A program made the position numbers and the translations under genes. DNA of 32,143 bases from Pseudomonadota bacterium (GTDB taxonomy: Bacteria; Pseudomonadota; Alphaproteobacteria; Rhizobiales; Xanthobacteraceae): contig JAEWFG010000107.1 in the NCBI GenBank assembly GCA_023388935.1, positions 1 through 32,143 on the forward strand, in the 5' to 3' direction. This document shows, piece after piece, positions 15,010 through 23,932 of the stretch. The notes under the pieces were generated by a model. The model saw nothing but the letters and a program-made list of their open reading frames with translations, searched no databases and was not told the origin of the DNA. Position 1 is the first letter of the stretch. Every line of letters starts with the position of its first letter.

Positions 15010-16107
15010 CTACGGCACGAAAACCAGGAACACGTAGACGGCAAATACCACCATATGGAGCAGTCCGAACAGGACATTGGTCCTGCCCGTGCCGAAAGTC
15101 AGCATGCTCAGCAAGAATGTCAGGAGCAGCAGCGCCGTGTTCTGGGGATTGAGGCCCAGCACGAGCGGCTGGTTGAGCGCATAGGTCGCGAGCCCGACCG
15201 CCGGTATGGTCAGGCCGATGGTTGCAAGCGAGGAACCAAGCGCCAGATTGATGCTCTTCTGGAGGTCGTTCTTGCGGGCCGCTGCGATCGCCGAGACGCC
15301 TTCCGGCATCAGGATCAGAAGCGCGACCAGGAGGCCCGCGAAGGCCGGCGGGGCGCCAATCCTGTCGCCGACGGCGTCCACCACCAGCGAGAATTTCTTG
15401 GCGAGGAGAACGACGGCCAGCAGCGAGATCAGGAGCAGCGCAACGCTGAGGGCGAGTATCTTGCCGGACAGGTGGGCCTCACCGCCCTTGCCGTCCGCCC
15501 GCTCATGGACGAAGTAATCCTTGTGCAGGACGGTCTGGGTATAGAGAAACACGCCGTAAAGCACGATCGTCACGATGTCGACGAAGCCGAGTTGAATCGT
15601 CGAATAGATCGGCCCCGGCGTGGTCAACGTGTAGTTGGGCATGATCAGCGTGATCGTCGCGAGCGCAATCAGCACGCTGAGATAGACGTTGGCGCCCGAA
15701 ACCTGAAAGCCCTGCTCGCGATACCGCAGGCCGCCGATGAATACGCAGAGGCCAACCAGACCGTTGCAGACGATCATCACGACGGCAAAGACGGTATCAC
15801 GCGCGAGCTCAGGCGCCGGCTTGTCGCCCAGCATGATCGTGGTGATCAGCGCGACCTCGATGATGGTGACCGCCAGCGTGAGCAGCAGCGTGCCGTAGGG
15901 CTCGCCGATGCGCTCCGCGATCACCTCGGAATGATGAACGGCCGCGAACACGGTGCCGAACAGGATCACGAGCAGGACGATCGCAAACAGACCTCCGCCG
16001 GCCGACAGGGTGAAGCCGTAGCCGGTCGCGTTCACGATCAGGAACAGCAGCACCGCCAAAGCAGGGAAGATCCATGATGACCGCGGCATCGGTTCGTGTG
16101 CGCTCAT
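15010..16107 (-). CDS. chaA: ChaA-type calcium/sodium:proton antiporter (y4hA-like)
   Basis: 365 aa integral inner-membrane protein with about 11 helices, of the Ca2+:cation antiporter superfamily. The two alpha-repeat motifs are GEPYGTLLLTLAVTIIEVAL (near residues 68-87) and LILMPEGVSAIAAARKNDLQ, each with the acidic residue needed for transport. The pattern matches ChaA and rhizobial y4hA, exporting Ca2+ or Na+/K+ against protons. The ATG at 16107 has AAGGAA 8 bases upstream. The cupin gene starts 11 bp after its stop, forming a two-gene operon. Ion preference is not readable from sequence. Confidence 0.9.
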   Translation of the reverse strand: MSAHEPMPRSSWIFPALAVLLFLIVNATGYGFTLSAGGGLFAIVLLVILFGTVFAAVHHSEVIAERIGEPYGTLLLTLAVTIIEVALITTIMLGDKPAPELARDTVFAVVMIVCNGLVGLCVFIGGLRYREQGFQVSGANVYLSVLIALATITLIMPNYTLTTPGPIYSTIQLGFVDIVTIVLYGVFLYTQTVLHKDYFVHERADGKGGEAHLSGKILALSVALLLISLLAVVLLAKKFSLVVDAVGDRIGAPPAFAGLLVALLILMPEGVSAIAAARKNDLQKSINLALGSSLATIGLTIPAVGLATYALNQPLVLGLNPQNTALLLLTFLLSMLTFGTGRTNVLFGLLHMVVFAVYVFLVFVP

Positions 16108-16167
16108 GCAGACGATTCCTTCAATAGGGAGCCCGATTATGCGCGAGAAGACCGCCCCCGTCAGCCC

Positions 16168-16968
16168 TCACCCGCCATTAATGAATTGCCGAGCGATCTC
16201 GATGACGCCAAAGCTGCCGAGATCATCATGGCCGCCGTCGGGAATGCGAACGAACCGCTTCGGCTCGTGAGCCAGCGCAAACAGCCTTTCACCGAATGCG
16301 ATCGGGATCGTCGAGTCCTGCGCGCCATGCACGATCAGGAGCGGCGCCGTGACGCGCGCGATGCGCTCGTCGGAGCGAAACCGGTCGCGCATCAGGAGGC
16401 GGACCGGAACGAACCGGAAATGCGAGGCAGCGACGTCGACGATCGACGTATAGGGAGCCTCGAGGATCAGCTTTCCGACCGGATGCTCCGACGCAACCGC
16501 AACGCCAACGCCGGTCCCGAGCGAGAAGCCCCAGGCGACGATGCGCTGGGCGTCATAACGTGCCGTCGCGAATGAATAAGCGGCCGCGGCATCCCGCAGC
16601 AGGCCGTCTTCACTGGGCGCGCCGCTGGAGCCCGCATAGCCGCGATAGGACAGCGCCACGAGACCGGTGCCGTCAGCTGTGATGGCCTTGAAGCGGCCGA
16701 CAAGCCCGGCGAGAAAATCGCCGTTGCCGTGGAAGAAGAGGACCACCGCGCGGCCAGGCTTTGCCGGAACATGCCAGACGATGACCTTCTCGCCGTCCGA
16801 CGTGGTCAGGACATGCTCCTCGGCCTCCGGAAATCCTGCTGCGGCAGGCGCGGTGCGCTCGGCGGTCGGGATCGGAAACAGTATGGCGCGCTGTTTCACG
16901 AAAAGCAGGACGAAACCGGCGAAATAGCCGGCTGCAAGGATGATGGCGATCCATTTCAGAAATGTCAT
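16168..16968 (-). CDS. Membrane-anchored alpha/beta hydrolase (BEM46/ABHD17-like)
   Basis: 266 aa from the ATG at 16968. The open frame extends upstream, but that part lies over the preceding gene's end and lacks a ribosome site. Residues 5-24 form an N-terminal membrane anchor. The alpha/beta hydrolase core has the oxyanion strand VVLFFHGNGDF, the nucleophile elbow GFSLGTG (S149), the acid D218 in HGAQDSTIP and H247 in PDGGHDD: a complete triad. Family members are serine esterases/thioesterases. It follows pntB and the 58-aa gene on the same strand with only 22 bp spacing, so it is probably the last gene of that transcript. Substrate unknown. Confidence 0.88.
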   Translation of the reverse strand: MTFLKWIAIILAAGYFAGFVLLFVKQRAILFPIPTAERTAPAAAGFPEAEEHVLTTSDGEKVIVWHVPAKPGRAVVLFFHGNGDFLAGLVGRFKAITADGTGLVALSYRGYAGSSGAPSEDGLLRDAAAAYSFATARYDAQRIVAWGFSLGTGVGVAVASEHPVGKLILEAPYTSIVDVAASHFRFVPVRLLMRDRFRSDERIARVTAPLLIVHGAQDSTIPIAFGERLFALAHEPKRFVRIPDGGHDDLGSFGVIEIARQFINGG

Positions 16969-16990
16969 CGCAACCCCGCCCATCCGGAAT

Positions 16991-17167
16991 TCAGGGCTTG
17001 CGACAGCTCTTGAGCAATTTGAGGACGTCCGGCCGGATGCCCAACGGAATCCAGAGAATCTCGCAGCCGCACGCCGCCGCATGGGCGGCCTGCCATGCGA
17101 CACGCTGCTCGCGTGTCGCCTCCGGCAGCACGCGTTGGGACCGGTGCCATTCCTCGTTGATGGCCAC
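16991..17167 (-). CDS. Small hypothetical protein, 58 aa
   Basis: A frame starting GTG at 17167 with AGAGGG just upstream encodes MAINEEWHRSQRVLPEATRE followed by a Q-R-V-A-W-Q/H segment, an A-C-G-C motif (residues 33-36 region) and a stop at 16991. The pattern E-W-H-R near the start, then T-R-x-Q-R-V-A-W and A-C-G-C, is one I recall from small conserved proteins of Rhizobiales; function unknown. The C-G-C pair could bind metal. It fills the gap between pntB (20 bp upstream) and the hydrolase (22 bp downstream), consistent with an operon. The alternative overlapping frame (MAPVPTRAAGG) has worse codon structure. Confidence 0.65.
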   Translation of the reverse strand: MAINEEWHRSQRVLPEATREQRVAWQAAHAAACGCEILWIPLGIRPDVLKLLKSCRKP

Positions 17168-17187
17168 GGTCCCTCTCCCTTCGGGCG

Positions 17188-18585
17188 CTACATCGCCTTG
17201 ACGATGTTCTCGGTGACCTTCTTGGCGTCGCCGAGCAGCATCATGGTGTTGTCGCGATAGAACAGCGGATTGTCGATACCGGCATAACCGGAGGCGAGCG
17301 AGCGCTTGATGAACATCACGGTGCCGGCCTTCCAGACCTGGAGCACCGGCATGCCGTAGATCGGCGAGGTCTTGTCCTCTTCGGCGGCCGGGTTGGTGAC
17401 GTCGTTGGCGCCGATCACGAAGGCAATGTCGGCTTGCGCGAATTCGGAGTTGATGTCCTCGAGCTCGAACACCTCGTCATAGGGCACGTTGGCTTCGGCG
17501 AGCAGCACGTTCATGTGGCCGGGCATGCGGCCCGCGACCGGGTGAATGGCGTATTTCACCTCGACGCCTTCCTTCTTCAGCATGTCGGCCATCTCGCGCA
17601 ACGCGTGCTGGGCCTGCGCCACCGCCATGCCGTAGCCGGGCACGATGATGACCTTGGATGCGTTCTTCATGATGAAAGCCGCATCGTCCGCCGAGCCGAG
17701 CTTGGCCGGCTTCTGCTCGCCGGTGCCGCCGCCGGCAGCAGCGGTCTCGCCGCCAAAGCCGCCGAGGATGACCGAGATGAAGGACCGGTTCATCGCATGG
17801 CACATGATGTAGGACAGGATTGCGCCGGATGAACCGACCAGCGCGCCGGTGATGATCAGCGCGGAATTGCCGAGCGTGAAGCCGATGCCGGCGGCGGCCC
17901 AACCCGAGTAGGAGTTCAGCATCGAGATCACGACCGGCATGTCGGCGCCGCCGATCGGGATGATCATGAGCACGCCGAGCGCCAGCGCCAGGATGACGAT
18001 CAGCCAGAAGTCGAAGGCGGTCCCGGTCATTACGAGGCGGACGATGAAGAACACCAGCGCCACCGCGAGCGCGATGTTAATGGCGTGGCGGAACGGCAGG
18101 ATGATCGGCGCGCCGCTCATGCGCGCGGACAGCTTCAGGAACGCGATCACCGATCCGGTGAAGGTCAGCGCGCCGATAGCGACGCCGAGCGACATTTCGA
18201 CCAGGCTCTGCGGATGGATGTTGCCGGGGGTGCCGATGTCGAAGGCTTCGGGCGCGTAGAACGCACCGGCGGCGACCAGCACTGCGGCCATGCCGACCAG
18301 CGAGTGGAAGGCTGCAACCAGTTCCGGCATCGAGGTCATCGGCACGCGGCGGGCGATCACCGCGCCGATCGCAGCACCGATGGCGATGCCGACGATGACG
18401 AGCAGCCAGGCGAGACCGTCTGCCGGCGGATGGTTGGCAAGCGTGGTGGCGACCGCGATCGCCATGCCGATCATGCCGAACAAATTGCCCTGGCGCGACG
18501 AGGCCGGGCTCGACAATCCCCGGAGCGACAGGATGAACAGCACCCCCGCCACGAGATACAACAATGCAGAGAGATTGGCGTTCAT
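17188..18585 (-). CDS. pntB: NAD(P) transhydrogenase subunit beta PntB
   Basis: 465 aa. The N-terminal about 260 residues hold the membrane domain (about nine helices, including NPPADGLAW loop and HSLVGMAAVLVA). The C-terminal domain III binds NADP(H): VIIVPGYGMAVAQAQHALRE, VKYAIHPVAGRMPGHMNVLL and GANDVTNPAAEEDKTSPIYG are family signatures. With PntAA and PntAB it couples hydride transfer from NADH to NADP+ with proton influx, supplying NADPH. Length is normal. It follows pntAB by 39 bp and is followed by the 58-aa gene. Confidence 0.97.
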   Translation of the reverse strand: MNANLSALLYLVAGVLFILSLRGLSSPASSRQGNLFGMIGMAIAVATTLANHPPADGLAWLLVIVGIAIGAAIGAVIARRVPMTSMPELVAAFHSLVGMAAVLVAAGAFYAPEAFDIGTPGNIHPQSLVEMSLGVAIGALTFTGSVIAFLKLSARMSGAPIILPFRHAINIALAVALVFFIVRLVMTGTAFDFWLIVILALALGVLMIIPIGGADMPVVISMLNSYSGWAAAGIGFTLGNSALIITGALVGSSGAILSYIMCHAMNRSFISVILGGFGGETAAAGGGTGEQKPAKLGSADDAAFIMKNASKVIIVPGYGMAVAQAQHALREMADMLKKEGVEVKYAIHPVAGRMPGHMNVLLAEANVPYDEVFELEDINSEFAQADIAFVIGANDVTNPAAEEDKTSPIYGMPVLQVWKAGTVMFIKRSLASGYAGIDNPLFYRDNTMMLLGDAKKVTENIVKAM

Positions 18586-18624
18586 CTCAGGTCCCCATCT
18601 GTCCCGTCAGCCCGAGGTGGCCGC

Positions 18625-18942
18625 TTACTTCGACTTCTTCTTGTACATCGCCAGCATGCGCTGGGTGACAAGGAAGCCGCCAAAAATGTTCACGCAGGCG
18701 AAGATGAGCGCCACGAAGCCGAAGGCGCGTGCCCAGCCCGAGCCGCTCGAGACATTGGCGACGCCGCCCGCGAGCAGCGCACCGACCACGATCACCGAGG
18801 AGATCGCGTTGGTCACACTCATCAGCGGCGTGTGCAGCGCAGGCGTCACCGACCACACGACGAAATAACCGACGAAGACGGCGAGGACGAAGATCGACAG
18901 CCGGAAGATGAAGGGGTCGACGACCTGTGCAGCGTGCTCCAT
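18625..18942 (-). CDS. pntAB: NAD(P) transhydrogenase subunit alpha 2 (PntAB)
   Basis: 105 aa, the separate membrane part of the alpha subunit in the three-gene transhydrogenase of alphaproteobacteria (as in Rhodospirillum rubrum). It has three to four helices, with FVGYFVVWSVTPALHTPLMS and the conserved TNAISSVIVVGAL, and a lysine-rich C-terminus (YKKKSK). It lies 21 bp after pntAA and 39 bp before pntB. In E. coli this region is fused to the C-terminus of PntA; here it is split. Confidence 0.96.
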   Translation of the reverse strand: MEHAAQVVDPFIFRLSIFVLAVFVGYFVVWSVTPALHTPLMSVTNAISSVIVVGALLAGGVANVSSGSGWARAFGFVALIFACVNIFGGFLVTQRMLAMYKKKSK

Positions 18943-18963
18943 GGCGGCTCTCCTTAAACCCGA

Positions 18964-20094
18964 TTAAGATGACTTGGGCTGGAAGTTCGGGTGGACGACG
19001 GCGCCGTCCTTGGTCAGTGCGGTCGCCTTGACGAGCTCGTCGTCCCAGTTCACGGCGAGCTTCTTCTCCTTCTTGTCGACCATGGTCTCGATGAAGGAGA
19101 ACAGATTGCGCGCGTAGAGGCTGGAGGCCGAGGCGGCGACACGGCCGGCGACGTTGGTGTAGCCGACGATCTTGATGCCATCGAGGTCGACGACCTCGCC
19201 GGCTATGGCGCCCTCGACATTGCCGCCGCGCTCGACTGCGAGATCGACCAGCACCGAACCCGGCTTCATCGACTTGACCATCTCGCTCGAGACCAGCTTC
19301 GGCGCAGGTCGGCCAGGAATCAGCGCGGTGGTGATCACGATGTCCTGCTTCTTGATGTGCTCGGCGGTGAGCGCGGCCTGCTTGGCCTGGTACTCCCTGG
19401 ACATTTCCTTGGCGTAGCCGCCGGCGGTCTGCGCGTTCTTGAACTCCTCGTCCTCGACGGCGAGGAATTTCGCGCCGAGCGATTCGACCTGCTCTTTCGT
19501 CGCGGGCCGCACGTCGGTCGCGGTGACGACGGCGCCAAGGCGGCGCGCGGTCGCGATCGCCTGGAGACCGGCGACGCCGACGCCCATCACGAACACCTTG
19601 GCGGCTGGCACGGTGCCGGCAGCCGTCATCATCATCGGGAAGGCGCGGCCGAAGGCTTCGGCGCCCTCGATCACGGCACGGTAGCCGGCGAGGTTCGCCT
19701 GCGAGGACAGTACGTCCATCACCTGCGCGCGCGTGATGCGGGGCATCAATTCCATCGCGAAGGCGGAGACGCCGGCATCGGCTATCGTCTTCAGCGCGGC
19801 CTCGTTGCCATAAGGGTCCATGATGGCGATGACGAGCGCGCCGCGCTTGTACTGCGCGAGTTCGGATGCCTCGGGGCGCTTGACCTTGATGACGATGTCG
19901 GCGTCCTTCAGCGCATCGGCGCTGACGGTGGCACCGGCGGCGGTGAATTCGGAGTCCGGCAGGCCCGACTTGATGCCGGCGCCCGGCTCGACGGCGATCT
20001 CGGCGCCCAGCGCCTTGAACTTCTTCACCGTATCAGGCGAAGCAGCGACGCGCGGCTCCGACGGATCGATTTCCTTGGCAACGGCGATCTTCAT
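18964..20094 (-). CDS. pntAA: NAD(P) transhydrogenase subunit alpha 1 (PntAA), NAD(H)-binding
   Basis: 376 aa soluble domain I. I chose ATG 20094 (MKIAVAKEIDPSEPRVAASP) because GGAGG precedes it at correct spacing; the frame extends 11 codons further. It resembles alanine dehydrogenase: the Rossmann motif is MGVGVAGLQAIATARRLGA, with the acidic TATDVRP end of strand 2, then PGRPAPKLVSSEMV and ERGGNVEGA. It binds NAD(H) and passes hydride to NADP bound on PntB. It is first of the pntAA-AB-B run. The 138-bp gap to the cytochrome oxidase gene may hold a promoter, none of which is clear. Confidence 0.97.
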   Translation of the reverse strand: MKIAVAKEIDPSEPRVAASPDTVKKFKALGAEIAVEPGAGIKSGLPDSEFTAAGATVSADALKDADIVIKVKRPEASELAQYKRGALVIAIMDPYGNEAALKTIADAGVSAFAMELMPRITRAQVMDVLSSQANLAGYRAVIEGAEAFGRAFPMMMTAAGTVPAAKVFVMGVGVAGLQAIATARRLGAVVTATDVRPATKEQVESLGAKFLAVEDEEFKNAQTAGGYAKEMSREYQAKQAALTAEHIKKQDIVITTALIPGRPAPKLVSSEMVKSMKPGSVLVDLAVERGGNVEGAIAGEVVDLDGIKIVGYTNVAGRVAASASSLYARNLFSFIETMVDKKEKKLAVNWDDELVKATALTKDGAVVHPNFQPKSS

Positions 20095-20232
20095 AGGCCC
20101 TCCGGCGACGCGGGACAAATCGCGCACGCGAACTTAGCGTTACTCCCGCAACGTTGGATACCGGTTTTGGAACCGGCTTGTATGCAAATCTTATGGGCAA
20201 CCGCCGACGCCGGCGATTGCAACCGGGGATGG

Positions 20233-20385
20233 TCAGGTCAGAAAGATCGCCATCAGGATCACGATCAGCGCGACCGAAAGGGTGCCGTACTTCACCAGCT
20301 TGATGAAGCCCTCGTAGGTCTGCTCGTGGGCAATGTAGTCGTTGCCGTCGGCGGTGGTGTACGCCACTTCGCTATGGTCAGCCAT
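20233..20385 (-). CDS. aa3-type cytochrome c oxidase subunit IV
   Basis: 50 aa. The protein starts MADHSEVAYTTADGNDYIAH, continues with E-Q-T-Y-E-G-F-I-K-L-V-K-Y-G-T, and ends in a single membrane helix VALIVILMAIFLT. This is the small alphaproteobacterial subunit IV of aa3 oxidase (COX4_pro_2 family), with the D-Y-x-x-H-E-x-T-Y-x-x-F pattern. GGGGA stands 7 bases before the ATG at 20385. It sits alone, upstream of pntAA on the same strand. I recall this adjacency in other Rhizobiales. The catalytic oxidase subunits are not in the window. Confidence 0.88.
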   Translation of the reverse strand: MADHSEVAYTTADGNDYIAHEQTYEGFIKLVKYGTLSVALIVILMAIFLT

Positions 20386-20590
20386 GGAATGTCCCCAGTC
20401 GAAAGTCGAATTTCATGGCTGGATACCGCAAACCTTCGGGCAGGGCAACGGCACGGATACGCGGTTTCCCGCAAATCAGGTCATTTGGAATCCAGATTGG
20501 CGCGGATCCAGTGCGTGAGGCCCGGCTCGCTGACTTCGCCGGAGCCGTTCAAGAGATGTTTTACATCGGCTCCGACCGATCCCCCCCGCC

Positions 20591-23500
20591 CTACCCCATA
20601 TCCAGCACCGCGACTGTCATTGTCGGCGGTGGCGGCTCGTCGACCGACAGCCCGAGCGCGCGGCGGACCGCCCGGATCAAGTCCACCTTGCTGTCACAGA
20701 AGCTCCGGCTCGCGTAGCGTTCGCCCGGGACGTTGACCACGATCGCGTCCGCACCGGCGTCCTCCGTGAGAAAGCCATGCGTCATGTGGAAGCCGAGCGC
20801 GCGGTAGACCTCGAACTGCTCCTCCGAGAAGAACTGGTCGCCGGTGGTCTCGTGCGGGAAGGTGTCGTGGCGACGTGCATAGTCGCGGATGTAGTCGTTC
20901 TCGTCGCCACTCAACGACGACTTGATGTAGACGAGATACCCCGTCTCTCCCCCGCCATAGTCGATCCTGCCGACCGCGACATGCGGTCCGGCGGACGACC
21001 TCGGCGGTGGATCCGATGGCTTGCCGGCGTTGCACTTCATCCATTCCCGCGTCGCGTTGCGGATCGGCGTCCACGGCAGGTCGATGATGATCCCGAGGTC
21101 GATGCGGGCGTATCGCTGCAAGGTCACCAGCGCGGAAAAGTTCATCGGCGCGTCGGCCTCCGCGTCGACGGCGATGATCACCCTGCACCGCCGGCGGAGC
21201 AATTCGTAGACGCCCAGATTCTCGATATGACCGCCATCGGTGAGATATACCGCGTCGGCGTTCTCGTAGAGTCGGCCCGAGATTTCCGACCACAGGAACA
21301 GCGGCGTCGAGTGATGCTGCGGCCTGTCCTTGGATTTCACGTAGCGCGGGTTTTTCAGCCAATATCCGAGGCGCACGTTGAGCAGCGCCAGGGTCGGCGT
21401 CAGGGATTTGATCGAACCCGACCCCATGTTCGAGGAAGCCGCTGCTCCCGAGATCGCCATGGCGGTCGCAAGGTCGAGACCCGGCGCGACCTTTTCGAAC
21501 GCCCGCGTGTCAGCATATTCGGTCGCCTCGCTGCCGACGTGCAGCGGCGAGAACATGAAGAAGTCGGCATTGCGTCCGCGTCGATTGGCGAAATCCGAGC
21601 CCTGGATGTTCAAGGCGGCGTTGAGGATGTGATATGGCGATGAAAGGACGCGTCTCGCTGATCTCTCCGCCGTCGCCTGCCCTGCCGCGCCAACCCGGTA
21701 CACGGTCGGGTGGAGAAGCTCGCTCAGCTTCTCCTCATCAAGCGGCAGGAAATCGCGTCCCTGGTCCAGGCTCGGCTCGTTTCGTGCCGGCTCGCCATCG
21801 GCATAGTAGCACGGGTTGAACAGGAAGGCCTTGCTCAGCCGGTCGCGGTAGAGGCGATGCAGCGAATTGGCATTCGGCCCCAGAATCCAGGACAGCCCGA
21901 ACAGAATGATCGCGGCGAGCAGATAAAGGGCCGCCATCCGCAGATTGACGTTGTTGCCGAAGCGGTACTTTACCCACGGGAATTCGTCGTTGGACGTCTT
22001 GACCTCGTTCGAGGAACGCCAGGGCGCGATCGAAAACAGCCATGATGGAATGTGCGATATCGGGCTCACGTCCTTCTTCGCCGACGGAGGCCTTGCCTCG
22101 CTGTTCGCCCCGGTCCTGGTTTCCGTCCTGACGTTGTTGCCGGTCTCGTTCCTGCCGCCGACTTCGGCGGCCGGAATTCGAGACGCGGCGTCCAGTCGCA
22201 AATTGTCCTTTGCCCGAGCCAATGGCACGGGCCCCACGGCTGCCTCTCCCCACTCGTCCACCATCTGGTATTGGCGGCTCTTGTCCGCGAGCACCTTGTC
22301 GTCGGCGATGCCCCAATAGCAGAGATAGAGATATCCGACCCAGATCAGCAGCGGCACGGCGAGACCAGCGACGAGCACCGCGGCTTTCGCGACATGCGCG
22401 AGCAGGCGTGACGTCAGGTCCGACGCCCCTGCTCCCTTCAGCAGGTCGGCGATTTGCTGCCTGAACAGCGTCACGACCGCGGCAACCGGCGCCGTGATGG
22501 CGGCGAGCGATTGAACCCACTTGATCGCAACGCCTGCAACGACGCCGCTCGACTGGTCCACATTGGCCTCGGCGATGTTGAACATCTGGGCGATCATGAA
22601 GGGCTGGAATTCGAAGAAGCAGATCACCGCCAGCAGGACCAGATAGGTCGCTCCGATCGTCGGCGGATAGCCGCGGAATTCCCCCCGCGTGATGGGCAGC
22701 ACGGATCGTAATATCGCCCAGGCGAAGAACAGAATGAGCCCCAGCAGGACGGCGGCCAGCGTCAGCCCGAAATGGTCCACGGACAGATAACGTGCGATCG
22801 CGCAGATGAACCCCATCGCGAGCGCAAGTCCCGCGGTGCCCAGAAAGAATTCACGCCGTGCGACCGTGAAGACAAGGCCATAGAGCCATCCCGCCAACAA
22901 CATCGACAGCGCCGCCGCGACGCCGACCAAAATGAAGGCCGGCGCGGACCCGAGCCAGGCGAATGGTCCAAAAAGCTTGTCGTCCCCGACGTTCAGCCCG
23001 AACAAATTGGCCACATAAAGCGACGATCGCGCCGCGTTGGACAGCACCGTGATTGCAGCGACGATCAGCACGGCAGGCAAGGTCAGGCCGAGATTGGCTA
23101 CGAGGCCCCGCACGACGATCGCGATGCCGGTGATCAGGTCGCGCGCGCCGGCCGGAACGAGGTAGTTCGAATAGTTGCGGATATGACCGACCGCAGGCGT
23201 GTCGCTGATTTCCTGGGCCAGGTTCGGCCCCTCGGCGCCGCGATTGCCGAAAACGAAGCGGCCCGCACGGGTCATCGTCGCGGTCAGGGAACTGCCGATA
23301 TAACCGCCGCCCGAGACCGTCGACAGGTAGTCGATGCGCTTGATGAGATTGTGATGATTGAGCGCCTGCAGCACGCCGAGGCCAATGGCGGAAGAGCGGA
23401 TGCCGCCCCCCGAAAGAGCGAGGCCTACCGTTTCGATCACCTTGTCGTCGCCGGGATATGCCACGGGATCGAACCCCTCGACGCGACGGCGGGTGTTGAT

Positions 23501-23611
23501 CGCCGCCAGCTCGAGCCTGACGATGTTCCGGTGCTGCTCCCCCCACGGTTTCTGCTCTTCGACATGCCGCGCGGGATCAGCCTGCGGGGCGCGCGCTCCC
23601 ATCCTGGCCAT
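20591..23611 (-). CDS. Large patatin-like phospholipase with inserted multi-helix membrane domain
   Basis: 1006 aa from ATG 23611 (GGAGG at correct spacing; an upstream TTG would add 12). The N-terminal patatin elements are the oxyanion loop ALSGGGIRSSAIGLGVLQAL (Gly at 67-70) and the nucleophile elbow TVSGGGYIGS (Ser100). The catalytic Asp is D792 in LTDGGHIENLGVYELL, followed by RVIIAVDAEAD. Between them lie about 690 residues, including some eight membrane helices (about 155-430 and one near 590) and a soluble segment rich in polar residues. The final 200 residues include an NTREWMKC-type region and a polar tail. Patatins are acyl hydrolases with a Ser-Asp dyad; acting on membrane lipids is likely here. 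Flanked by unrelated genes; the substrate is unknown. Confidence 0.9.
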   Translation of the reverse strand: MARMGARAPQADPARHVEEQKPWGEQHRNIVRLELAAINTRRRVEGFDPVAYPGDDKVIETVGLALSGGGIRSSAIGLGVLQALNHHNLIKRIDYLSTVSGGGYIGSSLTATMTRAGRFVFGNRGAEGPNLAQEISDTPAVGHIRNYSNYLVPAGARDLITGIAIVVRGLVANLGLTLPAVLIVAAITVLSNAARSSLYVANLFGLNVGDDKLFGPFAWLGSAPAFILVGVAAALSMLLAGWLYGLVFTVARREFFLGTAGLALAMGFICAIARYLSVDHFGLTLAAVLLGLILFFAWAILRSVLPITRGEFRGYPPTIGATYLVLLAVICFFEFQPFMIAQMFNIAEANVDQSSGVVAGVAIKWVQSLAAITAPVAAVVTLFRQQIADLLKGAGASDLTSRLLAHVAKAAVLVAGLAVPLLIWVGYLYLCYWGIADDKVLADKSRQYQMVDEWGEAAVGPVPLARAKDNLRLDAASRIPAAEVGGRNETGNNVRTETRTGANSEARPPSAKKDVSPISHIPSWLFSIAPWRSSNEVKTSNDEFPWVKYRFGNNVNLRMAALYLLAAIILFGLSWILGPNANSLHRLYRDRLSKAFLFNPCYYADGEPARNEPSLDQGRDFLPLDEEKLSELLHPTVYRVGAAGQATAERSARRVLSSPYHILNAALNIQGSDFANRRGRNADFFMFSPLHVGSEATEYADTRAFEKVAPGLDLATAMAISGAAASSNMGSGSIKSLTPTLALLNVRLGYWLKNPRYVKSKDRPQHHSTPLFLWSEISGRLYENADAVYLTDGGHIENLGVYELLRRRCRVIIAVDAEADAPMNFSALVTLQRYARIDLGIIIDLPWTPIRNATREWMKCNAGKPSDPPPRSSAGPHVAVGRIDYGGGETGYLVYIKSSLSGDENDYIRDYARRHDTFPHETTGDQFFSEEQFEVYRALGFHMTHGFLTEDAGADAIVVNVPGERYASRSFCDSKVDLIRAVRRALGLSVDEPPPPTMTVAVLDMG

Positions 23612-23932
23612 GTCGGCCTCCGAACCCGGCACCCAGACTATCAACAATCAAAAATTGCATTCTGAAAAAAATAGTGCCGCTCAGGATTAGTCTCGCTGGC
23701 AACACGAACGTTCAATCCCGCGCAGCAGGATGTCGAGCGCCATCGTGGAGGTGGCTCGGAAAAACGGCCTCGAAATGAGCGAGCCGGAACTTACGGCTGC
23801 GCCGCGACATGCTTGAACTCGGCCGCAACGCCCGCGTTCGCCGAGACCGGCCGCGCGCCTCGTCCGACGCGCAGCCGATGTCACGAGAACATGCTGCAGC
23901 CGCGCGGTCGGAGGACCGCGCCGCCTGCCGCC
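23612..23932. other. Gap between the patatin gene and pepF
   Basis: This 321-bp stretch contains the upstream region of the patatin gene (an AT-rich patch at 23640-23690 is the likeliest promoter area) and the 3' side of pepF. A 7-bp stem, cgcggtc (23903-23909) with gaccgcg (23914-23920) around GGAG, lies 13 bp after the pepF stop and may be a weak terminator; no T-run follows. No convincing gene is seen. Confidence 0.5.

Noticed and set aside
18991..20736. Long plus-strand frame (581 codons) over pntAA and the oxidase subunit
   Set aside because: Antisense to well-supported genes, no ribosome site and no recognisable domain.
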